Assembly (NCBI RefSeq): GCF_014066305.1
Contig: NW_023501079.1
Span: forward strand, 1-64,000
Length of the DNA: 64,000 bases
Direction of reading: 5' to 3'
DNA from: Letharia columbiana
Lineage: Eukaryota; Ascomycota; Lecanoromycetes; Lecanorales; Parmeliaceae
A model generated the notes under the pieces. That model made no database searches, was not told where the DNA came from, and worked only from the letters and a program-made list of their open reading frames with translations. A program made the translations under genes and the position numbers. This document shows, in pieces, positions 55,101 through 64,000 of this stretch. Positions within the stretch are counted from its first letter, which is position 1, and the number at the start of each line of letters is the position of its first letter.

Positions 55101-55734
55101 TTTTTTTACTTTTTATATATAAGAAGATAGCGATTTATTAAATCCGCTACTAAATTAAATAGAAACTACTTAAAGAATTTAAAAGTCGTATTCTTTAGAT
55201 TATAGATTTAATAGTATTTATATTATTAGATATTAAGATTATCTTCTAAAAATTATATATAATAAATAATTCTTAATTAATTAATAATAAAATATTTAGA
55301 ATTTATAAGAAACTTAATTTCGACTTCGCGGAATTAGCGTAGATACTCTCTCTTACTAATATTCTTATAAAAATATATTCTTTTAAAGCGAAGTATTTTT
55401 ATTTTAATTAATATATTTATTAAAGATATAATAATAATTAATATAAATAAGTCTTCGCTAGTTATAGATAATAAGCTAGCGTTATAAAGCTCGCGATTAT
55501 AAATCTTTAATATAATTAATTCTTATTCTTATTTTAAATAATAATTTTCAACTCTAATAATTATAAGACGTTATTTTATAATAAGATTTTTTATTAATAA
55601 GAAACTTTCGAATTAATTATCGACGCTATAACGACTATTAATATTATCTTTATTATTTATTATATAATTTAGAGATAAACTTAATATTATAATAATAATA
55701 GATCTTTTTCTTTAAAAGATAGAGAGATTAGAAT
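49176..55734 (-). pseudogene. Gypsy1 gag-pol, second copy (minus), RIP-destroyed
   Basis: This is collinear with the copy at 31894-38464 but inverted. Reading down the minus strand: gag with the CCHC knuckle relic at 54656-54697 (ligands again Tyr); RT at about 53900-53290 with YLNN at 53475-53486; RNase H at about 53130-52750; integrase at about 52400-51700; chromodomain near 51190-51118; and the extra downstream frame at about 50950-49230. Both copies carry the same D-to-N changes in the RT active site. The right LTR is complete and the left one truncated; no clear target duplication was found. Confidence 0.85.
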
Positions 55735-56013
55735 TATAAGAGCGTAGTTTATTAGCGATTAGCTAGCGAATATAAACTATAAAAGATATAGAGTTATTAT
55801 AAAATTTAATAGTATATTTAATAATAGAATTAATCTCTAAGAAATATTAAAACTTTAAGATATATAAAGTAAATCTATATTCGCTAAGCCTCTAAATATA
55901 TAAGATATATTATTAAAACTAGATTCTAAAAGAGACTTTAATATAGAATATATAATATCGACGTCTTAAGTAGTAAGTAGCGTTAATAGGTTTATAACGT
56001 ATTAGATCTATTA
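55735..56013 (-). repeat. Gypsy1 (minus copy) 5' LTR
   Basis: On the minus strand it begins TAATAGATCTAATACG, matching TATTAGGCCTAATACG of the plus copy, and ends CTTATA. It is about 279 bp long. Confidence 0.82.
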
Positions 56014-56084
56014 AGATATATAAAGAAGAGACGCGTTAAGGCTTAATAAGAAAGAAATATTAAGAAAAAAGAATTAATTTATAA
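56014..56084. other. Short flank before the poly-A tract
   Basis: Contains GAAGAGACGCGTTAAGGC, reminiscent of the family X 3' region (AGGCCTTAGCGCGCCTCTC), so it may be a family X scrap on the minus strand. Confidence 0.3.
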
Positions 56085-56163
56085 AAAAAAAAAAAATTTT
56101 TCAAAAAAAAAAAAAAAAAATTATAAAAAAAAAAAAAAAAAATTTAAAAAAAAAAAAAAAAAA

Positions 56164-56219
<56 letters not shown>

Positions 56220-56236
56220 TAAAAAAAAAAAAAAAA

Positions 56237-56291
<55 letters not shown>
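56085..56291. repeat. Poly-A tract (about 205 bp)
   Basis: Long A runs with a few TTT interruptions. It is the third such tract within 13 kb. Confidence 0.88.
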
Positions 56292-56293
<2 letters not shown>

Positions 56294-56566
56294 AAATAAA
56301 TATTAATAATCTACTAAGAAATTTATTAAAAAGAAAATTAAAAGATTCGCGAAGTAATATATAAAAGTAAAAGTCGAGACTAATATAAAGAAGAGTAAAT
56401 ATTTAATTATAACTCGCCTTACTTTTAATATAAAGGATTTAAGTCTTATTAAAATAGAGAATCTTATAGATAAAAACTAGACTTATATATAAAAGTATAG
56501 TAAATACTTTAAACTCGATATAAATTTCGATAAAGTATACGAACTTAGTTATTAAGACTATCTATA
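56292..56566. other. RIP-saturated spacer
   Basis: Nothing recognised between the poly-A tract and the family X copy. Confidence 0.5.
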
Positions 56567-58627
56567 ATTAATATATATAAAAGAATAATATAGAATTAAG
56601 CTTAAAAATCTTAAATTTATATATATAGTTAATTATAAATTTAAGTTCGCTATACTTTTTAACTAGATCGACTAAGTTAGCTTAATAGCCCTCTCGCGTT
56701 TTCTTATTAAAAATTTATATATAGAATTTTTATTTAAAGTACTTAGCTTACGATATATATAGTTACTTTATAATTTCTTAAATTATAGAGCTCGCTTTAC
56801 GCTTTTTAACGCTATAAAAATTATAAAGTTTAATCTACTATTAATGAATTAAATAAATATTTAAATATAATAGTTATAGTAGTTATATTAGACGCGTTCG
56901 AGATCGAATAATAATTCTTTTATCTATTTATATAATTATTCTTCTTCTACTATTCTATTAATTCTATTAATTTCATTAATATCTTCGATATTCCTCGTCT
57001 AAAGATTACTTTAGATATATATACTTCTTTTACTCGTTAAAGCCTCTACTAACGCTCTTAAACTATCTCTCGACGAATTCGCTATTATTAATAATCGAGG
57101 CCGTAAGCGAGCTTAATAGCTATTTACTACTATTTATAAACGCGTTAAAAAACTCTTAAAAAGAGTTTAAATAAATATATTCTCTTTTATATACTTCTCT
57201 TAAGTTAGCGATAGATAAATTAAATTAATATTTAAATATTATAGTTATATTAAACGCGTTTAATTTAGATATATATATCTCTTTTATTCGTCTTTATAGA
57301 GCTTCTATTAACGCTCTTAGATTATCTCTCGACGAATTTATTACTACTAATAATCGAGGTTATAAGCGAGCTTAATAGCTATTTACTACTATCTATAAAC
57401 GCGTTAAAAAGCTCTTAAAAAGAGCTTAAACGAATTTATAATTATCGTTCTTCTTTATATACTACTCGACTAGTCGCTTAGTTAATACTATCTACTCTAT
57501 TAACTTAATAATTTACTTAATTAAATTATTAATTAATTACTTAATTATTTACTTAATTAATTATTTAATTTAAGACTCTATAAGAGAAGAAGTAAGAGAA
57601 GAAACTATAATAGATAAATACGAAGAATATTACGAAGAAATTAAGCGGTAATAAAATTACTATCGTTAAGAATACGACTTAGCTCTTCGAGATTTCACGT
57701 TATATACTCTTTATAATTCTATATTAAATTATTACTTAATAAGTAAAGAATACTACTATAACTTAATTTATTATCTCTATTATATTAATATAATATATTA
57801 CTATAATAATATTATTATAAGAGAAGAATCTACTATAACGATTATAGCTAATTAAGTCTTTATAAAAGAAATATTATAAGAGAAGAAACTATAATAGATA
57901 AATGCGAAGAATATTACGGAGAAATTAAGCGATAATAAGACTATTATCGTTAAGAATACGACTTAACTCTCTAAGATTTCACGTTATATACTCTTTATAG
58001 TTTTATATTAAATTATTACTTAATAAGCGAAGAATACTATTATAACTTAATCTATTATCTTTATTATATTAATATAATATATTACTATAATAACGTTATA
58101 AGAGAAGAATTTACTATAATAATTATAGTTAATTAAATCTCTATAGAAGAAATATTAAATAATATATATTTAAACGAATTAAAATTATTCGATATCTTAC
58201 TTTAATAGCTATTTTATTATTCGAATAATTTTACTATAATAGAAGATAATATAAGATTTATACTACTAATTAATATATTATCTTTATTTCTTTTCGATAT
58301 TTCGATACTTCTTATTATAAGAATATAGTCTTTCTCTATTTTTTATAGATAATTATTACGAATTAATTCTTTATACTTAATATATCTTTCTAATTAAATC
58401 TTAGCGCGTCTCTCTTCGTATATATATATCTATTATATTTATATACTATATAGATTAAATTAATTTTATAATAGTAAAAGTAGATTAAAAACGTATAGTA
58501 AGCGATTAGAGTTCGATTTAACTTAGAACTAGAGCTAAAATTTCATTTAACTTAGAAAAATTGAATTTCATTTAACTTAGAAAAATGAAAAATTTAACTT
58601 TATAAATTTAATTTATAGATCTTTACT
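56567..58627 (+). mobile_element. Family X copy, full length, RIP-mutated
   Basis: Both ends are present (ATATATAAAAGAATAATA at the left, ATAGATCTTTACTT at the right). A segment of about 250 bp around AATCGAGG is duplicated (about 56990-57180 and 57180-57430). Two decayed 200-bp units follow. The TTCGATTTAACTTAG 3' repeat is present in three decayed copies. Mutation relative to the copy at 43672 is almost entirely C-to-T/G-to-A. Confidence 0.8.
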
Positions 58628-59331
58628 TATTAATATATAACTTAATAATATCTTAAATATCGCGTTTTTAAACGAATTAAAATTATTCGATATTTTTAAA
58701 ATAGTTCTATTTTTTATATTCGTAAATTAATTTCTTAAGCTCTTATTACTTAATAATAATCTTATATTAAGCTTATTAAGCGAGCTTCTCTTATTATTAT
58801 ATATTTAAAGATCTTTTAAAGCTATAATACGTTATTTATAGATCTTATTATTATTATTAATAGTCTCTATCGATATCGGTTATATAATATCTTATAAAGA
58901 AACTTACTTAATATTAGATTAGAGTTTTAGCGTTTACGACTTAATTCGACTCGAAAGCTCTTAACTAATTACGTTATATTATTTCATCGATATCTTATTT
59001 ACTTAGATATAAATTTAAGAATTATTATTATTTACTTCTATACTAATAAATATAATTTTCGCTATATTATACTAATTTTCTCTTAATTAAACTTTCTACG
59101 TACGTCTAAACTAGGGCTAGCGATATCGCTATAGTATAAGTAAAGAGAGTTACTATCGTTCTTAATACCGTCTATAGAGAAAGATATTATACTAGAAGTC
59201 TTAGACACGATTATTTCTTTACTGCTCTTATCATTTTTTCAGGCGTTCAGCGTGCATATATACCCATCTTCCTACCTTTTCACTCATCAATCATGGGACA
59301 TGATTTTATGAAGGGGGGGCACTGGGGGTAG
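58628..59331. other. RIP flank grading into an unmutated island; upstream end of element Z
   Basis: 58628-59180 is RIP-mutated; AATTAAAATTATTCGATAT near 58675 is a decayed form of a motif found in family X and in element Z. From about 59190 composition is normal. The last 40 bp (GAAGGGGGGG, then GGGGGTAG) resemble the polypurine tract before the second Z LTR at 61907, so this is probably the 3' end of an upstream Z copy. Confidence 0.45.
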
Positions 59332-59497
59332 TATTACGAGCGTACCCTTGACACACCCCTCAGCCCTATGGCTAGCGGGCCTTGGCGGAGGCATCCCCTA
59401 CCATATCATGCCTCCTTCCCACCTACATAGTTCGGTAGTCTTATTATCCTCGTTCTACCTCACCCATACTGGTATCGCACCTATGCTGGTCCTGACA
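59332..59497 (+). repeat. Element Z LTR a (166 bp)
   Basis: It starts TATTACGAGCGTACCC and ends TGGTCCTGACA. It is nearly identical to 61907-62079 apart from a 7-bp CTCAGCC duplication and a few transitions. Confidence 0.8.
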
Positions 59498-59516
59498 TTA
59501 TAATAAGGCTCTGGTG

Positions 59517-59669
59517 TGTTGTGTGGTGTGTGGTGTGTGGTGTGTGGTGTGAGGGTTTCCGTGGTAGGGAGTGAGTGCTATACGGATATGTTGAGACTCT
59601 TATCAAAGGGCAAGTAGCTTTCAGGGTCAATATCTCGATATCCATGCAGGAAATCAAGCGCTAAGTGGT
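59517..59669 (-). repeat. Inverted repeat arm, left
   Basis: This is the reverse complement of 60398-60545 over about 150 bp, including about five GGTGTGT heptamers at its outer end. Most differences are G/C in the right arm against A/T here, consistent with light RIP of this arm. The arms enclose 728 bp. Confidence 0.85.
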
Positions 59670-60397
59670 GGCCGGCGAGAGCCCGAATTTGACCATTTGA
59701 CCATTTGAAGCTGGTGGAGCGTTTACAGCGAGAAGGAGAGAGGAGATTTGGACTTCAGCAAATTCAGAGACCATCGAATTGTTGATACAGCTGCCTGCAG
59801 AGCACAGCACTTTTCTCGCCTGTCTCAAGACTGCCTCCCTTTACTCTTCCTCGGAGCTTTCTACTTCCCACTTTGCTCTTCTAGCAATGGACGGCCAATC
59901 CGCTGCTACCGCACCTACCTCACGCCCTTTCGGAATACCTTCGATCCCTTAAGGGGGGAATACCGGCCGAAATCCTCAACAGCAAACACGGCCGCGAACT
60001 CGTCCCGCGAAGCATCAATCTATATCCAGAAGAGAGTAACGCGGGTCTTGATATTAATCACGCGGTTTTGGTCGTGGTCCCCGCTCAGGTTACACCCCGA
60101 CATTCAAGAACCGAGCTCCGACGCCAAGGTCCGCTCATTGAAGACCAGATTTAAGATGGAGCATCATATGACCTGTGTAGGCCCGCATCCCGATGTTGAT
60201 ACACTGGAGTACCAGAAGGCCCAAGTAGAAGGATGTTCCTGGGGAGAATATCGACTCATTCCGAGTTTCGGATCTGTCAAATTCACAGTGCGTCTAGCAG
60301 TAGCCATGGCAGGACTTGCAATGGCCTTTGCCACTATACCAGCTGTTCAGACTTCTGGTGGTGAAGCCCAACCTCATCACCTACGGCAACCCCGACG

Positions 60398-60545
60398 CCA
60401 CTTAGCGCTTGATTTCCTGCACGGGTGTCGAGATATTGACCCTGAAAGCTACTTGCCCCTTGATAAGAGTCTCAACATATCCGTGCAGCACTCACTCCCT
60501 ACCACGGAAACCCCACACCACACACCACACACCACACACCACACA
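60398..60545 (+). repeat. Inverted repeat arm, right
   Basis: It starts CCACTTAGCGCTTGATTTCC and runs into the heptamer satellite. It is the partner of 59517-59669. Confidence 0.85.
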
Positions 60546-61169
60546 CCACACACCACACACCACACACCACACACCACACACCACACACCACACACCACAC
60601 ACCACACACCACACACCACACACCACACACCACACACCACCACCACACACCACACCACACACCACACACCACACACCACATACCACATACCACATACCAC
60701 ACACCACACACCACACACCACACACCACATACTATATACTACACACCACACCACACACCACACACCACACACCACACACCACACACCACACACACACCAC
60801 ACCACACACCACACACACACCACACACCACACACCACACACCACACACCACACCACACACCACACACCACACACCACACACCACACACCACACACCACAC
60901 ACCACACACCACACACCACACACCACACACCACACACCACACACCACACACCACACACCACACACACACACACCACACACCACACACCACACACCACACA
61001 CCACACACCACACACCACACACCACACACCACACACCACACACCACACACCACACACCACACACCACACACCACACACCACACACCACACACCACACACC
61101 ACACACCACACACCACACACCACACACCACACACCACACACCACACACCACACACCACACACCACACAC
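60513..61169. repeat. CCACACA heptamer satellite (about 90 copies)
   Basis: The unit CCACACA repeats in tandem for about 650 bp, with rare variants (CCACATA runs near 60680-60705, ATACTATATACT near 60728-60740, and short phase slips such as CCACCACCACA). A 7-bp unit shifts frame by one each time and lacks stop codons in all six frames, so long His/Thr/Pro and Cys/Val/Trp reading frames arise automatically on both strands. Confidence 0.95.
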
Positions 61170-61186
61170 AACACCCCCACACTCAC

Positions 61187-61350
61187 AGTGAGCCTGCTAC
61201 AATGGCAGCAAACGTACGACCTCTTCACTGAGCATGTCGACAACACACATAGTGAGCCTGCTACAATGGCGACGGGAACAGACCCGGCAAAACGACTACG
61301 ATTCGACCTCTTCACTGAGCATGTCGACAACACACATAGTGAAGCCTGCT
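61187..61350 (+). repeat. 87-bp tandem duplication
   Basis: GACCTCTTCACTGAGCATGT begins at 61218 and 61305, followed each time by CGACAACACACATAGTGA. A partial copy (AGTGAGCCTGCTAC) precedes it at 61187. Confidence 0.85.
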
Positions 61351-61906
61351 ACCAAATGGCATTCAACACATTCGATTCTTCCCTACCTCCCTACCAAACC
61401 TACGAATCAGCAATGAGTTGAGACAAAGGATGGAATGGATGGACTTGATGGCAAGAGCATGGGAGACACAGGGCAAATCTACAGTGAAGCTCCCAGGCCA
61501 GGCTGCCAACAGGTGTTGAGGGGGTTTCATAACACATGCATGCGTTGGATTTTCTTCAATTCTACCGAAGGACTATGGCAAGAAGACTGGGCAAGAGGCT
61601 GAAGAAGAATATAGAGAATCTTGCTGGTACGCAGGCAAGATGTGGCTACATCTCCAGGATCTCTGAAGGACAATGTGGGCATGGCACAGTCAAGACCAGC
61701 ATGCGATCCGGCAAAACCTCGGACATGGTGTTTTTGAACGAATTGAAACCATCCGATGTTCGACTGCTACCGCCACACCTCGGCAAAATCCTCTCCAGTC
61801 AAGGCTTACAGGGACTATGGATGTTTGGAGATACAAGGCAAGCAATGGGCCTGCATCTCCGGTCTACCAGCCATGGGGGCCATGGCTATTTGAGAGGGGG
61901 GGGTAG

Positions 61907-62079
61907 TGTTACGAGCGTACCCTTGACACACCACTCAGCCCTCAGCCCTATGGCTAGCGGGCCTTGGCGGAGGCATCCCCTACCATATCATGCCTCCTTC
62001 CCACCTACATAGTTCGGTAGCCTTATTATCCTTGATCTACCTCACCCATACTGATATCGCACCTATGCTGGTCCTGACA
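61907..62079 (+). repeat. Element Z LTR b (173 bp)
   Basis: It has intact TG...CA ends (TGTTACGAGCG to GGTCCTGACA) and is preceded by a G-rich polypurine tract. It is followed directly by family X sequence, so element Z or its recombinant lies inside or against a family X copy. Confidence 0.85.
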
Positions 62080-62610
62080 TTTTAAACCCCTTACTAACGT
62101 CCTTAGGCCACCTCTTAACGAATTCGCTACTGCTAGCAATCGAGGCCGTAAGCGAGCCTAACAGCTACCTACTACTGCTTATAAACGCGTTAAAAGACCC
62201 TCAAAAAGAGCCTAAACGGATTTACAGCCATCGTCTTCCCCTATATACTCTCCCTAAGCCAGCGATACTCGATCAGCCGCTTAGTCAACACTACCTACCC
62301 TATTAGCTCAGCAATTCACTCAGTCAGATCGTCAATCAGTCACTTAGTTATTTACTTAGTCAGCCACTCAGCTAGCCACTCAGTCTAATACTCTATAAGA
62401 GAAGGAGTAAGAGGAGAAACTATAACAGGCAAATGCGGAGAATACTGCGGAGAGATCAAGCGGCAATAAGGTTATTATCGTCAAGAATACGACTTAGCTC
62501 TTTAAGATTCCACGTTATATACTCTTTACGATTTCATATTAAATTATTACTTAATAAGCGAAGAATACTACTATAACTTAGTATATTATCTCTATTATAT
62601 TAATATAATA
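62080..62610 (+). mobile_element. Family X fragment, half pristine and half RIP-mutated
   Basis: It enters family X at the CCCCTTACTAACGTCCTTAG region, with no 5' end, and runs into the tandem array. Up to about 62470 it is nearly unmutated; after that it switches within a few tens of bases to saturated RIP. It ends at 62610, where an inverted copy begins. Confidence 0.75.
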
Positions 62611-64000
62611 TAAGTAAAGACCTATGAATTAAATTTATAGAGTTGAATTTTTCTAAGTTAAATCGAATTTTAGTCTTAGCTCTAAGTTAAATCGAACTCT
62701 AATCGCTTACTATACGTTTTTAATCTACTTCTACTACTATAAAATTAATTTAATCTATATAATATATAAATATATATATACGAAGAGAGGCGCGCTAAGG
62801 CCTAATTAGAAAGATATAGTATAGAGAATTAATTTATAATAATTATCTATAAAAAATAGAGAAAGACTATATTCTTATAGTAAGAAGTATTAAAATATCG
62901 AAAAGAAATAGAGATAATATATTATTTAGTAATATAAATTCTATAATATCTTTTATCGTAGTAAAGTCTTTCGAATAATAAAATAGCTATAAACATTAGA
63001 CGATTTTAATTTATTTAAATATATATCGTTTAATATTTTTCTTATAGAGACTTAATTAGCTATAATTATCGTAGTAGATTCTTCTCTTATAACGTTATTA
63101 TAATAATATATTATATTAATATAATAGAGATAATAAACTAAGTTATAATAATATTCTTCGCTTATTAAATAATAATTTAATATAAAATCGTAGAGAGTAT
63201 ATAACGTAGAATCTTAGAGAGCTAAGTCGTATTCTTAATAATAATAATTTTATTATCGCTTAGTTTCTCTATAATATTCTCCGTAATATTCTTCGTAGTA
63301 TTCTTCGCATTTATTTATTATAGTTTTTTCTCTTATAATATTATTAATATAATAAAGATAATAAACTAAGTTATAATAATATTCTTCGCTTACTAAATAA
63401 TAATTTAATATAAAATTATAAAGAGTATATAATATGAAATCTTAGAGAGCTAAGTCGTATTCTTAATATTAAAGATCTTATTCTATCATTGCTTAATATT
63501 CTTCGTAATATTCTCCGTATTTATCTATTATAATTTCTTCTCTTACTTTTTAATATAGTAAAAATAATAAACTAAGTTATAGTAATATTCTTCGCTTACT
63601 AAATAATAATTTAATATAAAATCATAGAGAGTATATAACGTAAGATCTTAAAGAGCTAAGTCGTATTCTTAGTACTAAAAATCTTATTATTACTTAATTT
63701 CTTTATAATATTCTTTATATTCGTTTATTATATTAACTTCTCTTATATTAATTAAATAAATTAATATAAGATTATAAAGAGTAGATTTATTATATTATTA
63801 CTACTAATAATTATCTTTATAATATTCTTTATAATATTCTTTATATTTATTTATTATAGATTCTTCTCTTATTTAATTAAATACGAGAGTATTAAAAATA
63901 AATATATTTATATTAATAAAATTAATAGAATTAATAGAATTAATAAAATAGTAAAAGAAGAATAATTATATAAATAGATGAAAGAATTATTATTCGATTT
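62611..64000 (-). mobile_element. Family X copy (minus), RIP-mutated, cut by the window end
   Basis: Starting with AAGTAAAGACCTATGAATTA (the inverted family 3' end), it runs back through the 3' repeats, the hairpin region (about 62990-63040), at least three decayed 200-bp units, and the microsatellite of about 9 bp near 63920-63950. The 5' end lies beyond 64000. With 62080-62610 it forms a tail-to-tail inverted pair. Confidence 0.78.

Larger units (their letters stand above)
59498..61906 (+). mobile_element. Element Z interior, non-coding remnant
   Basis: This lies between two LTRs and ends in a clear polypurine tract (GAGAGGGGGGGG, about 61893-61904). An ATG at 59886 opens MDGQSAATAPTSRP before a stop after 22 codons; beyond it the frame is open only piecemeal and Arg/Gln-rich, as expected of a broken gag. 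No RT, integrase or knuckle was seen, so this is a deletion derivative. The region also holds the 150-bp inverted repeat and the CCACACA satellite. No target duplication flanks the LTR pair. Confidence 0.6.

Noticed and set aside
59748..61421. A 557-codon plus-strand reading frame with a His/Thr/Pro tail, and overlapping frames on both strands
   Set aside because: It would start at TTG, runs through an LTR-element interior and is kept open only by the stop-free CCACACA heptamer, which is open in all six frames. No domain or intron signals.
61536..62012. A 158-codon reading frame
   Set aside because: It crosses from the Z interior into the Z LTR and has no recognisable domain, so it is a chance frame in an element remnant.

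Overview
This window looks like a gene-free, transposon-filled AT-rich compartment of a filamentous ascomycete (Pezizomycotina). Most of it carries the signature of repeat-induced point mutation (RIP). CpA/TpG are almost absent, surviving cytosines are followed nearly always by T or G, and coding relics are full of TAA/TAG stops where Gln or Trp codons would be expected. No intact host gene, tRNA or rRNA was recognised, and the species cannot be told from the sequence. The annotation is therefore one of dead mobile elements, satellites and islands that escaped RIP.

Layout. 1-1160 is an unmutated island with a 99-bp double palindrome and a fragment of family X. 1161-18030 is saturated RIP sequence holding a 690-bp direct repeat pair, a 24-bp and a 92-bp tandem array and three copies of a short element (family Y). 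About 18030-20350 is a dead hAT transposase. 21256-43390 is a deep nest. A minus-strand Ty3/gypsy element (Gypsy3) has its integrase at 21880-22600 and its reverse transcriptase at 40440-41362. It was split by a plus-strand chromovirus (Gypsy2, LTRs 23057-23311 and 39545-39798, TSD ATATC). Gypsy2 was in turn split by a 125-bp MITE-like insertion (27652-27776), a family X copy (27854-30206) and a complete second chromovirus (Gypsy1, 31619-38739, TSD TTAAT). A 935-bp TRIM (41368-42302, TSD AAAAC) sits in the other half of Gypsy3.

43398-49028 holds long poly-A tracts, an almost unmutated family X copy (43672-45986) and a degenerate unknown reading frame. 49029-56013 is a second, minus-strand Gypsy1 copy. 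A poly-A tract and a RIP-mutated family X copy (56567-58627) follow. About 59190-62480 is a GC-richer unmutated island with two LTRs of a further element (Z), a 150-bp inverted repeat and about 650 bp of a CCACACA heptamer satellite. The window closes with two family X copies tail to tail (62080-62610 and 62611-64000).

Nothing here works together as a pathway; what links the parts is insertion history and RIP. The most novel-looking item is family X/Y: non-coding elements that share both ends but carry different interiors, each built of 200-217-bp tandem units, and that occur in the same window both pristine and RIP-destroyed. Reading was by eye; boundaries without a TSD are approximate.
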